Positions 9,583-19,125 of a DNA stretch of 64,000 nucleotides are shown one piece after another. A program made the position numbers and the translations under genes. The first letter of the stretch is position 1. Each line of letters opens with the position of its first letter. The notes beneath the pieces are model-generated. The model saw nothing but the letters and a program-made list of their open reading frames with translations. It made no database searches and had not been told where the DNA came from. The stretch spans positions 434,001-498,000 of the forward strand of contig OZ025804.1 of assembly GCA_964019425.1 (NCBI GenBank), read 5' to 3'. Source of the stretch: Flectonema sp. DT1601. Its lineage: Eukaryota > Euglenozoa > Diplonemea > Diplonemida > Diplonemidae.

Positions 9583-12291
9583 TTACATGTCAATCTTGAA
9601 TCCTCCCTTACGGTTGGATCCCCAAGTCTTCTTTGGCTTGTCATCCTCAGCTGGCTTCTCTTCAGCCTTTGGAGCTTCGGCCTTTGGTTCCTCCTTCTCG
9701 GACTGCCAGGTGGCACCTCTTGCCTGGAATGCCTTCTTTGGTGGGGAAGCTTCTTGTGGGGCATCAGATCCACCTCCGCCTCTCCAGTTTCCGGATTCTT
9801 GAGCAGCAGTTGGTGGCTTCGCTTCCCTTTCAGGCTGACCAGATGGTTCAGCATCACGGACGATTTCTCCCTTACCAGCACCAGCTCTTCCAACCTTGTT
9901 GAACAATTCCTTCTCAACCTCTTCGTCTCTGATAGTCTTTTCAGCTCTGGCGATAAGGCTCGGGTCCTGTTTTCTGATGTTGATAACTGATTCGTAGAAG
10001 GTTTCCATCTGGGACTCCATTCTGCTCAATCTCCTCTTAGTCTCAACAGCATCGTCGTAGTCCTTACGGAGCTGGGTGAGGGTGTTGGCCTTACGAGCTT
10101 CGAAGGCACTCTTTTGTTGTTGAAGCTTGTCTTCGTGAGCCTTTCTGATAAGAGGGGCCTCAAAATCACGTACAGCACGCTCCAACCAGTGGATCTTGTG
10201 CCATTCGTTAATACGCTTCTGTTCAGCCTTGTATCTAGCATCAATCATGTACTTAAGACCCTGTTCAACAAGTTCATCAGTGTCGATATTATCAGTACCT
10301 GACTTGATACGCTTCTCCAAGTCGCTGGCACGACCAGAGGTTGCCTTGACGATGGCAGTAATGATAGCTTCGCCCTGCTTTTGGTTCTTAATTTTGTTAG
10401 CCTCCTCCTTCGCTTCCTTTTCACGTCTGGCCTTCTCCTTGTTACGCTTGTTGAATTCTTCGTTAAGAGTGGCCAACTTCTCGTTTTGGAGACGCTGAGC
10501 TTCTTCTTCCTTCTCCTTATCCTTTTGCTTCTCTGCTTCCTTACGACGTTCATCGATGACTTCAACACGTCTGATGAAGGCTTCACGTTCTTCTTCAAGT
10601 CCAGAGATGACTCTCTTGGAGAGAAGTCCTCTGCGTTCAGCGATCTTCTGCTGAAGAGCTTCACCTTCTTCACGCTTTGACATCAACATTCTGTTGATTG
10701 TGGCCATACGCTTACGGAGGTTTGGTAGAGTAGAGCACAAGATATCGCTGCTGATGTTAGCGTCATCGAACTTAATCGACTGGCTCTGGTGATCAATGCA
10801 CAGCTGAACATTTGAAGCTGGGGCTCTAGCAACGGTCACAAGGAGAGATTCGATCTGAAGGTTCTCATGGAATCTACACATGTCTGACAATGCTTTTAAT
10901 GATAAAGTACTGTAAACCTTACTGCTGGCAACAATAACAGCCACTGATGCAACCTCCTGAAGATGGCCAGAGTAGTCACCCAAACCGTTGTCCCCAAGCC
11001 ATTGGAAGACTGGCTTTACCTTGTCAGCGAGGTTCAATGGTTGAATGTTACGTTCAACGATGTTGTACAGCTCAACTACCTTTGGATGAGCCAACTTCAG
11101 AATCTGTGATTCCTTACCAGTGATCTCTAATAGCAGACTCTCTCTGGAAGGAGGCTTCACTGATCCCAACAAAGTTGTCATCTTGGCAGCCTTCTCTCTC
11201 TCGGAATCGCTGGTGAATGGAGTGATGCTGTTTGGCGGCTGGTGAGTCCAGAATGGGATCGAAAGAACTGCGAGAAGTACCTTCGAGGCGAGCTTCTGCT
11301 TCTCTTCGTCGTTGTTGGATCTTCCCCAGAACAAGTCTCCCTTCTTTACAAACAACTTGTAAAGAGCGTAGGCATGGAACAGCCAGTTCTTTGACACCCA
11401 AAAGATTCTCGCCAAGAGAGTGTAGTACTGAATAATAATATCAATCTTTGGTGATACTTTAAAGAATTCAATTCTCTGATGGATCTCTTCAATTGCGCGG
11501 TAGGCCTCCTGCCAGTTATCAAAGTGAACAGCAACATCTAACTGAGCCTGATGGGCGGCAAGCATCAAGTGAAACTTTGAGTCAATTTTACCATCAGCCT
11601 GCTGTTGTTTAACTTCGTCGAATCTCTTCTTCTTAGCGGCGTTGTCTAAGTGGTTCATTTCAGTCCAGTGATCTCTTAGAATACGGCAGAAGTGCATCTT
11701 GAAGGCAATCTTTTGTTTGTGTTTCTTACAGAAAGCGAAGGCCTTGCTGGACATCTTATGGAATGAGTCTTCGTAGGCTGGGTTCTTCTTACAGATCTCC
11801 ATACAGTTCTTGTAGCAGTCGGTTAAGTACTTAACCCAAGGAGTGAGCTTCTCACGTTGAATACGTTCCTTTAATTCTTCTCCACCAACAGCCTTCATGA
11901 GAGCGGCTTCAGGAGAGTCGTCAAGAAGTTCGCTTCCATCTCCAGTGATTTCACGAGCCTGTTCTTCAGCATCCTGTGCGTTGGCGGTTGCCTTGTCAGC
12001 TTCTTCAACAACGTGGTTGAGGACACGCTCAAGTGTTTCTGGTTGTTGTTCTCTAGTGAAGGCTCTGTATATGATTAAATCATCCTTTAAGTTCTTTCTT
12101 AATGAAATAGCGATATCAACCAACTTGAACATCGCCTGCTCGTGAGCCTCAACCCACTGAACTCTCTTCAGCTTGTACACACCTCTAAGATGAGTGAGAG
12201 CCATCTCTTTCTGGTCTTGCTTAAGGAGTTCTTCCACCTTGATCAAAGCACTCTCCGGCTTGATCTGCTGGTTTCTACCAAACGACATCAT
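9583..12291 (-). CDS. eIF3a: Eukaryotic translation initiation factor 3 subunit A
   Basis: The protein has 902 residues with no intron. The N-terminus (NQQIKPESALIKVEELLKQD) and the helical-repeat/PCI region (about 1-500) match the eIF3a/TIF32/p170 family. A long charged coiled-coil follows (about 540-760, rich in K/E/R/A), as in the eIF3b/eIF3i-binding spectrin-like part. A Gly/Pro/Lys-rich tail ends in WGSNRKGGFKIDM. eIF3a scaffolds eIF3 on the 40S subunit in the cytoplasm and links it to eIF3b and mRNA recruitment. The length is close to fungal homologues and lacks the long C-terminal decapeptide repeats of animals. Two adjacent ATGs start the frame. A TTTTATCAG acceptor-like motif lies 14 bases upstream. 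Confidence 0.95.
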   Translation of the reverse strand: MMSFGRNQQIKPESALIKVEELLKQDQKEMALTHLRGVYKLKRVQWVEAHEQAMFKLVDIAISLRKNLKDDLIIYRAFTREQQPETLERVLNHVVEEADKATANAQDAEEQAREITGDGSELLDDSPEAALMKAVGGEELKERIQREKLTPWVKYLTDCYKNCMEICKKNPAYEDSFHKMSSKAFAFCKKHKQKIAFKMHFCRILRDHWTEMNHLDNAAKKKRFDEVKQQQADGKIDSKFHLMLAAHQAQLDVAVHFDNWQEAYRAIEEIHQRIEFFKVSPKIDIIIQYYTLLARIFWVSKNWLFHAYALYKLFVKKGDLFWGRSNNDEEKQKLASKVLLAVLSIPFWTHQPPNSITPFTSDSEREKAAKMTTLLGSVKPPSRESLLLEITGKESQILKLAHPKVVELYNIVERNIQPLNLADKVKPVFQWLGDNGLGDYSGHLQEVASVAVIVASSKVYSTLSLKALSDMCRFHENLQIESLLVTVARAPASNVQLCIDHQSQSIKFDDANISSDILCSTLPNLRKRMATINRMLMSKREEGEALQQKIAERRGLLSKRVISGLEEEREAFIRRVEVIDERRKEAEKQKDKEKEEEAQRLQNEKLATLNEEFNKRNKEKARREKEAKEEANKIKNQKQGEAIITAIVKATSGRASDLEKRIKSGTDNIDTDELVEQGLKYMIDARYKAEQKRINEWHKIHWLERAVRDFEAPLIRKAHEDKLQQQKSAFEARKANTLTQLRKDYDDAVETKRRLSRMESQMETFYESVINIRKQDPSLIARAEKTIRDEEVEKELFNKVGRAGAGKGEIVRDAEPSGQPEREAKPPTAAQESGNWRGGGGSDAPQEASPPKKAFQARGATWQSEKEEPKAEAPKAEEKPAEDDKPKKTWGSNRKGGFKIDM

Positions 12292-12678
12292 CTTTGACGA
12301 TTACACTGATAAAATACAAATATATTGATTGAAGTTGATGTTAAAATTACACATGCGGCTGTTGCTCGTCATTTTCATGTAAAGTAAGGATGACAAACAG
12401 GGTTATTAAATAATAACAAACACAATTGGTATTCGCGCACGCGGCGTACATCACCAAAACATAACAAAAAAAGAGAACCATATGATATTTTTGGGAGAAT
12501 TTCGACTCTAAGGGGAAAAGAAAAAAAAAAAAAAAAATTGGCATTAAACTTGTTTTTGTGCACTGAAACTGTAATCCGGCCAGACTGAGAGCTAGAAAGA
12601 ATTACATGTGCCCTAACATTCGATTGTAAAAACAAAAACGTAAGACCACCCTCGACGGTATTTCATACAACAGCTGGT
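12292..12678. other. Intergenic, no gene seen
   Basis: AT-rich spacer between the kinase gene's 3' end and the eIF3a start. It holds a ~20-base A-run near 12519-12537. No coding or RNA signal is evident. Confidence 0.6.
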
Positions 12679-14232
12679 TTAGTCTTCAGCGCTCAGCTTT
12701 GCGAAATCACATGTGAGTCCTGTTTTTGCTCCTGGAGGTTTGCCTGTTCTTAAAGCTTGAATCGAAGGGTTGTGAAAAGCTGTTTTACTTTGAAGAAAAG
12801 ATGTGATTTCAGCGGCTGGTATCTCAGGATCGATGTCAGTCATCCCACTCATGGTCAGTAGATCGTATTCAACATCTGGTTTGTGTCTCTTATTCGGACT
12901 GTCGTCAAGACAAAGCTGACCATTTAAGTCTTTACAAACACTACTCGCACTCTTCTTAAGGAAGAGGTGACGACGAAGTATTTTACAAGTTGGTCGAACA
13001 GACGGATCAAGCTGAAGACAATCTTGCATAAATGAATGTAACTCCGGTGAAGCACTCGAAGGAAGTTGTGGAGGTTCAGTAGCATTACCAATATGATATA
13101 ATACGGCTATTGGATTATCGAATTCTTTTTCTGACCAAGGTCGTTTCCCTGTTGCCATTTCTAATACAGTACAACCTAATCCCCATACATCACTGTGGTA
13201 TCCAACAGTGTTTTCCTTCACTACTTCAGGTGCCACCCATAGGGGTGTTCCGCATAGTATTTTATCTTTTTCAGGAAGCGAATGCTTCAAACTGAGCGCT
13301 GATCCAAAGTCACTCAACTTTGCAATCCCGTTATCAGAAACTAAGATGTTAGCAGCCTTTAGATCACGATGAATGACTTGGCAGTCGTGAAGGTAGTGCA
13401 ACCCTTGTACTATCTGAGACGTATACGTAATAATTAATGATTCATGAAAGCGACCAAATCGTTCTAACAATTGAGCGAGAGATCCTCCAGGTACGTATTC
13501 CATAACGACTTCCATTTTATGATCGTTAGAATCACCGCATGCTAAATACTTTACAATGTTTGGATGGTCTAGTCGTCTTAATAGGTCGATTTCCTGTTGT
13601 ACTTCTGAAGCATCTTGTCCGATGGATAACGATATTGTTTTTATAGCAATCAGTTCTGCTGTTTGGCAGTTGATGCCAAGATGTACAGTGCCGTATCCTC
13701 CTTTTCCGATTAAGTCTCCTAATTGCCAGGCTTGAACTCGTCCTGCTTTAGGAGATACAACGAGAGGCAATCCCGGAATTTTAAAAATAAAACTAAAAAA
13801 ACATTTCGATTTCGCATCATTGGATGACATAGATCTTTTTTTATGTTGGATCCCAACAATTCCAATTTCGTCTCCGTTGTGAAGACGGTGTTGGCGATTC
13901 TTTATCAACCTGTATCCATTAACATACGTCCCGTTTGTACTTGTGTCAGTTATTGCAACTTTATATTGGTTGGTTTGTCCGCAAATTTCTTTTTCAATCT
14001 TTAAGTGAGTGTTGCTGATTCGTGGATCATTTATTTCGATTTGAGCGCCTCCTCCAGCCCTTCCAATAACGACTGCATGCTCTCCACTCAATTCGTGTTT
14101 TAATAAATTATCGGAACTAATTAGAGTTCCCCAGCTACTGTCTCTTGGTTCTATGTACATATGACTGGGCTGTGTTTCGGGAACCACTTCCAGGGTGCTT
14201 TGGGGAGTACATTGTTGTTGTGGAGCTGACAT
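12679..14232 (-). CDS. FHA-domain serine/threonine kinase, STE11/MEKK-like catalytic domain
   Basis: The protein has 517 residues. FHA domain at about 50-135: GR at 57-58, S73-x-x-H76, and TSTNGTYVNG at 97-106, the phosphothreonine-binding pattern. Kinase domain at about 169-427: glycine loop GKGGYGTV (176-183), VAIK-type lysine K198, C-helix E214, HRDLKAAN (288-295), DFG (308-310), and GTPLWVAPE (328-336). All catalytic residues are present. The HRDLKAAN, EYVPGGSL and YHSDVWGLGCTVLEMATGKRPW segments resemble STE11/MAP3K and related plant kinases more than CAMK-type Chk2/Rad53, in which an FHA domain is usually found. The C-terminal ~90 residues are unassigned. A role in phospho-dependent signalling is likely; the pathway is unknown. 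A C-rich tract ending in CCCAG lies only 8 bases before the ATG. Confidence 0.88.
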   Translation of the reverse strand: MSAPQQQCTPQSTLEVVPETQPSHMYIEPRDSSWGTLISSDNLLKHELSGEHAVVIGRAGGGAQIEINDPRISNTHLKIEKEICGQTNQYKVAITDTSTNGTYVNGYRLIKNRQHRLHNGDEIGIVGIQHKKRSMSSNDAKSKCFFSFIFKIPGLPLVVSPKAGRVQAWQLGDLIGKGGYGTVHLGINCQTAELIAIKTISLSIGQDASEVQQEIDLLRRLDHPNIVKYLACGDSNDHKMEVVMEYVPGGSLAQLLERFGRFHESLIITYTSQIVQGLHYLHDCQVIHRDLKAANILVSDNGIAKLSDFGSALSLKHSLPEKDKILCGTPLWVAPEVVKENTVGYHSDVWGLGCTVLEMATGKRPWSEKEFDNPIAVLYHIGNATEPPQLPSSASPELHSFMQDCLQLDPSVRPTCKILRRHLFLKKSASSVCKDLNGQLCLDDSPNKRHKPDVEYDLLTMSGMTDIDPEIPAAEITSFLQSKTAFHNPSIQALRTGKPPGAKTGLTCDFAKLSAED

Positions 14233-14609
14233 AACGAAAACTGGGTGGGGGGGGGAAGGAAAATAAATTATTCAAAAATAACATAATAAATAATTTTACT
14301 ATAACCGTAATGATAGGACAAAATTTTGTGTTTTTTTTTTTTTTCTTTTTTTTTTTGATGTAATGATCCAAGAGGGAAAGAAAAAATAAAAAAAAAAATA
14401 AAAAAGTTAAAAGGAACGGAAAAAATAAAAATAAAAAAATAAAAAAGAAATGGTGCATGGCTTTAGTGTCGTAATTTATTTTATTTATTTTTCCCTTCAT
14501 CGTTTTTTTTTTTTCTTTCTTTCTGAACAACTAATACAGAAGGCAAAAATCCAGCTCACAAACTAGGAAGGATGTGCATTTAGGAGGCACACAACAAGAT
14601 TAAAGAACC
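14233..14609. other. Intergenic, T/A tracts, no gene seen
   Basis: The spacer has T-runs at about 14331-14356 and A-rich stretches. It includes the upstream C-tract of the kinase gene and the 3' end of the Pol5-like gene. Confidence 0.6.
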
Positions 14610-17600
14610 TTATTCTGTCTTGGCGCGTTTGACGTTCTTCTTCGATTCAAACTTCTTCTTCTTTTCCTTCTCACGTTCCTTTTTGGCTTGTTCCTTGAAC
14701 GCCTTCTTTGATTTCAATTTCTGATCCTTCGCCTGCTGCTCAGCCTCATGTGCAGCTTTTTCGGATTCTTCAAAACGCTTTCGTTTGCTGCCATCGGCAG
14801 TTTCGTTTTCTGTATTTCCAGACATTGAGGATGGCTTACGTGGTTTTGTTTGAATAACATCTTTACTGACTGTGAGCTTCAGATGAGGAGCAGCCTTACG
14901 CAGTGCCGCTCTCATATTCAAATCAATAAAAGAAGATTTCTGAATGTAAGTATCGACAGTCTTAACAACATGACTACAAAGATCTTTATCTTGTTTCTTA
15001 CATCTGTCTAAGAATCTAACAATTGTTGACTGTAGCAGAATACCATGTGGAAGAGTGACGCGGTTTCTCCATGCAGCAGCTTCGTCAGTTGCAAGGCCTT
15101 CAGCTGTAACGTCGAATGACTTGGCTAAAGATACCAACGACGGGATAAGAGTCTTTGATGTCTTTACTAACTCATCCATTTGAGTCCACTTACTCGAAAT
15201 ATAATGTGCTACTTCCAATAGAATTGATCTGTTGAATGGCCTCTGATTAGTCTTAGCTGACAACTGCTTTGTCAATGCTGGAACAACTACCCAGAACACA
15301 GCTGCAGCTGATCTCTCAAACAGATTAGAGACACATTCCTTCATAAAGGCTAGTGATGGTTTCTTTGTTCCGAATATCTTAAGGGTAAGCGCCAGTACCT
15401 TTTCTTCAGTCTCAGTTTTCTTTCCGACTTCTGCGAATAGAATACTTATAATGTTAGTCGCTACCTTTAAGACGACATTCTTTAAATGTTTTCCTTCACG
15501 CTCTTGTAACTTTGCCTTGTTATCTCTTGTGGCTAAGGTGACACAGAATTCCAAAGATGACAACAGTTCTTCGACGTCTGGTTTGGTTGTCTTTGCTTTT
15601 GCTAAATGGTTTAACACTGAAACAGATGCCGACAAGACTGGAGCAGAGTTCTGTAAATTAGATTGATCACCTTCATTCCATCCCTTTCCTTTTTGTTGTT
15701 TCTTATTCTTGTTGCTTGCCTTTAACTTTGGCAATGACAACTCTGCAAGACGAGCAACAGGTTCAGCAATTGCACCTACAGCAAGCGTAGATCCCTCGCA
15801 ACGCTTAAGATAAGCAAGAAGGTATTGTAATGAACGTACTTGAGCGTGACGAAGTTGCTGTTCAAGAGCTTGACGATCTGCTTTTGTTTGTTTTTGAGGT
15901 GCGGGTTTGTCGTCATCATCATCACCTGAGTCACTGTCAGATGATGAATCAGAATCAGATCCGCTGTCTTCGTCATCAGAACCTTCTTGAACTTCATAAC
16001 CCTCAGGAGTTAAAGGAGCCAATAGAATCTTTAAACATTCATTATTCATATGGTTTGAGATAACTAATTCAATAATGGTCATAGAAACCTTACTTATAGT
16101 CGCTGATAAGTGTGCTAATACTTCTTGGTGACGTAAGTTGACCGACAACAACGAATCGAGTAACACTTCTGGAACAAAACAACCACTTGCATAAGCATTA
16201 CAGATATCATGAATACTCTCTGAAAGGTTAACCATGACTGTAGCACCAGCATTGTTACTTCCTTCAATTACTAAGTTAAAGAACAACAGTGTTAAGAGAG
16301 ACTCAAAGTGAATGTGATGTCTTTTTTCAATCGGATTTCCAGAAACTTTTTTTGATCCCTTCTTTGACAACAACGCCTTTGAGATAACCTTTAACAATGA
16401 CCCAACCTCAGCACCGTCTTCTGTTTGTGGCATTTGGTACAAAGCCTCACCAGTTACATTACTTAAACCAGATTCATAACGCTTAATCGCGGATAATAAA
16501 AGTGACTTAGCTGTGGTAGTATCGCTGTCTTTGGTGGAGCTCACAGTGGAGGAGATGTGTCTGAGAACAGTGAACAGTTGATCAGAAGCAGCAGTACGAA
16601 GAACTGATGGTAATGCCTCAAGAGATAGAAGTCTCTCTGGTAGTGGAGTAGACTTGTCAGATGACTCAGCAGTACCTGATGGTGTTGCAAAGAACGAATG
16701 GGTAACCAAGAATGAGATTATCTTTTCAAGAGATGTCGATGACGCGTTGATTGCCTGCGGAGTTGAAGCCGTCGTTGTGAGAGCACGAATTTCAGAAAAG
16801 ACGTATCTCTGAACATTAAATGAGAATCTAAGGTATCCTTCTCTAATTGGTTCATCATCAAGTTGTTCTTCCATTTCTTCATCAGCATTCTCACTTGACG
16901 CGCTGTCAGAGTCAGAGTCTGATGGAGCTCCTTCTTCAACGTTTGGAAATTGTTTTCTAATTTTCTGATCTCCAAGTCCGTGAAGCTGTTCCATGAGATT
17001 TGTTATCTTTTTGACATCCAACTGATCTCCGCCACTCTTCGTTGGCTTTCCCTGTTTTAGCAACTGAGTTGTGATTTGAGGATGCTTTTCACTGAGTTCT
17101 GCCAAAAGCAAACTTGACATTCCAGACCCTTGACTATTATTAGTAATAGCGTGAACAACTGAAGAAATCAAGAAGTCGTATAAGTTTTTGTAAGGCCTCT
17201 TCTCAAGATTCTCTTCCGTGAAGTACGGAACAATAACTGCCTTCCAGAATGAACGAAGCTTAGACTCAAATGACTTTCCTGAATTGCTACTTTGAATGTC
17301 GTCGAACCAACTTCCCCAAAGAGAATGAATTCTTGGGTATAATTCCACTGTTGGTTTAGCACCTTCGAATAGTGACGCGGAGATTACTTTAGTGATTGAT
17401 ATGTTACTGAAGGTTAATTCTTTTAATCTGTTGTGAGACTCTGGTACCTTACAAGAATTAAACAATCCCATGTGTGACAACTCCAGGTACATAAAGATTG
17501 ACTCAGCTGACCAAGTCTCATGTTTAACGCTAGTGAAGTAGTGTTCGAAAATAGAAGGCATTAGAGCTTTGTCTAAGAATGAAATCTCTGATGAGAATTT

Positions 17601-18758
17601 CTTTACTAATAAAAGGATAAGTTGGGCACAAGGTTCCTTTGATGCCGGTAGAATTGAACTCGTCTGAAGTAGTCTCGAGATAGTGACGGACATGCTAACT
17701 CTGTCGAGGGTTCTGTTGGATGTTAAAATTGAAAGTAATCCGAAGAAGACTCCCCATGAAAGTTGTTTTTGTTCTGATCCCTGGTTCTCATCAGACTTCG
17801 CAGCTCCACTCGATTTCATCAAAGCCTCCAAACTACAAGTGATGTACGACGTTGGAAGTTTACTCGCATTCAACAATCGAATGAGCGTTTCGCAAAATCC
17901 CAAACGAGATCCCCCAACCCCACTTGCTAAACCCTTAATCAAACGAGTGAGGATGTAAGCAGGAACTGAACCAATCGCCTTCTCGTATTTTGCAGGTTTG
18001 GTGACATCATCGTTACCAATATTGAGAGTGTCTTGGTTAATACCTGCAATGGCAATTTCAACCAATCCCTTAGCACCTTCGGTTCTCTTAAGAGAACTAG
18101 ATTCACGGAGCTTATCAAACAGCGGAAGTGTCTTCTTTCTCTCTTCAAGAAGTTTACGAGCCCTGTCGATAGCGGCACCAGAAGGTTTGTCTTCAGGTGC
18201 TGTGAGATCTTCTGCGGAATCTTTTGAAACTTTTTTAATCTTAATCTTCTTTTCAACTTTACTTTGAATCTCCAATGTGTCGAATACTGATAAGAACTTA
18301 CCCGGAGGACCAGCAGGTGGGTGTTCTGGGAAGTATCCAACAGGGTTAATCTGGTTCACAATGTCAAGGAACGCACCAAGCTCTGGGTCTTTGTTCCCCG
18401 CCTGCGATGATTTGGCGTTCAAGTAATCAATAGCCGCCTTGTGGAACGCGGATTTTTCTTGTTTCTGCCCGCCCGCTGGTGCAGCAGTACCAGAGGCTTT
18501 GCGTTGTGCCTTTTTAAGTTTCTTCAGTTCCTTCTTGGTGTGTTTACCAGTTTCAGGACCTCCCTCAGTCTTTCTTCTCTTCTGACGATCATGTCTCTTA
18601 CTAGAAGTTACCTTACCCTGTCTCTTTTCCCTTCTCTTTGCTGCGCGATCGAGACGAGTTTGCTCACTAGTCTCGTTTTGCTTGCTTCGCTTCACATCTT
18701 TCTTTGCCTTGTTTTTAGGGGTTTCCTTCCCTTTCTTTGCGACTGCGGCCTTTACCAT
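14610..18758 (-). CDS. Pol5/MYBBP1A-family nucleolar protein
   Basis: The protein has 1,382 residues with no intron. The N-terminal Lys/Arg-rich region (VAKKGKETPKNKAKKDVKRS) is followed by a long alpha-helical repeat body. This contains the family's LIKGLASGVGGSRLGFCETL-type segment (about 275-295), acidic insertions (DSDSDSASSENADEE near 625; EGSDDEDSGSDSDSSSDSDS near 930) and a very basic C-terminus. This layout is typical of yeast Pol5 and animal MYBBP1A, nucleolar factors in rRNA synthesis and large-subunit assembly that are not true DNA polymerases. No polymerase motifs are visible. The ATG at 18758 starts the basic nucleolar-targeting tail, and a CCCACTACAG acceptor-like motif lies 17 bases upstream. 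Confidence 0.88.
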   Translation of the reverse strand: MVKAAVAKKGKETPKNKAKKDVKRSKQNETSEQTRLDRAAKRREKRQGKVTSSKRHDRQKRRKTEGGPETGKHTKKELKKLKKAQRKASGTAAPAGGQKQEKSAFHKAAIDYLNAKSSQAGNKDPELGAFLDIVNQINPVGYFPEHPPAGPPGKFLSVFDTLEIQSKVEKKIKIKKVSKDSAEDLTAPEDKPSGAAIDRARKLLEERKKTLPLFDKLRESSSLKRTEGAKGLVEIAIAGINQDTLNIGNDDVTKPAKYEKAIGSVPAYILTRLIKGLASGVGGSRLGFCETLIRLLNASKLPTSYITCSLEALMKSSGAAKSDENQGSEQKQLSWGVFFGLLSILTSNRTLDRVSMSVTISRLLQTSSILPASKEPCAQLILLLVKKFSSEISFLDKALMPSIFEHYFTSVKHETWSAESIFMYLELSHMGLFNSCKVPESHNRLKELTFSNISITKVISASLFEGAKPTVELYPRIHSLWGSWFDDIQSSNSGKSFESKLRSFWKAVIVPYFTEENLEKRPYKNLYDFLISSVVHAITNNSQGSGMSSLLLAELSEKHPQITTQLLKQGKPTKSGGDQLDVKKITNLMEQLHGLGDQKIRKQFPNVEEGAPSDSDSDSASSENADEEMEEQLDDEPIREGYLRFSFNVQRYVFSEIRALTTTASTPQAINASSTSLEKIISFLVTHSFFATPSGTAESSDKSTPLPERLLSLEALPSVLRTAASDQLFTVLRHISSTVSSTKDSDTTTAKSLLLSAIKRYESGLSNVTGEALYQMPQTEDGAEVGSLLKVISKALLSKKGSKKVSGNPIEKRHHIHFESLLTLLFFNLVIEGSNNAGATVMVNLSESIHDICNAYASGCFVPEVLLDSLLSVNLRHQEVLAHLSATISKVSMTIIELVISNHMNNECLKILLAPLTPEGYEVQEGSDDEDSGSDSDSSSDSDSGDDDDDKPAPQKQTKADRQALEQQLRHAQVRSLQYLLAYLKRCEGSTLAVGAIAEPVARLAELSLPKLKASNKNKKQQKGKGWNEGDQSNLQNSAPVLSASVSVLNHLAKAKTTKPDVEELLSSLEFCVTLATRDNKAKLQEREGKHLKNVVLKVATNIISILFAEVGKKTETEEKVLALTLKIFGTKKPSLAFMKECVSNLFERSAAAVFWVVVPALTKQLSAKTNQRPFNRSILLEVAHYISSKWTQMDELVKTSKTLIPSLVSLAKSFDVTAEGLATDEAAAWRNRVTLPHGILLQSTIVRFLDRCKKQDKDLCSHVVKTVDTYIQKSSFIDLNMRAALRKAAPHLKLTVSKDVIQTKPRKPSSMSGNTENETADGSKRKRFEESEKAAHEAEQQAKDQKLKSKKAFKEQAKKEREKEKKKKFESKKNVKRAKTE

Positions 18759-19125
18759 CTGGCCCTGATTGATACCTGTAGTGGGAAGTAATTTATTGAT
18801 AGAGGACTACGACAATTATGAAAACACTTCTGTGGGAAGCAGCAGCAACATTGTATTTCCTGGGAGAAAAATGGCATAAACCGCACCAAAATATCAATCA
18901 CAATAAAGTCAAGAAATACGCCTAACGAACCAGAACAAGCTAAAACACTTTTGCTACTATCGTAACATATTTCTCTTCGGAAAATCTCTAAATCGCAGGC
19001 CTCAGTTTTATTAAACGCTGATTGCTTACATCATTTGATGGTAAGTTTGTTTTGTTTGTGAGGCTCAATTTGGAGTCAAGAGACTCCACAAAGGATGGAT
19101 TTTCTTTGTACTCGAATGATCTAAT
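18759..19125. other. Intergenic, no gene seen
   Basis: Spacer between the Pol5-like gene start and the BNR gene end. I see no open frame, RNA gene or repeat. Confidence 0.6.
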
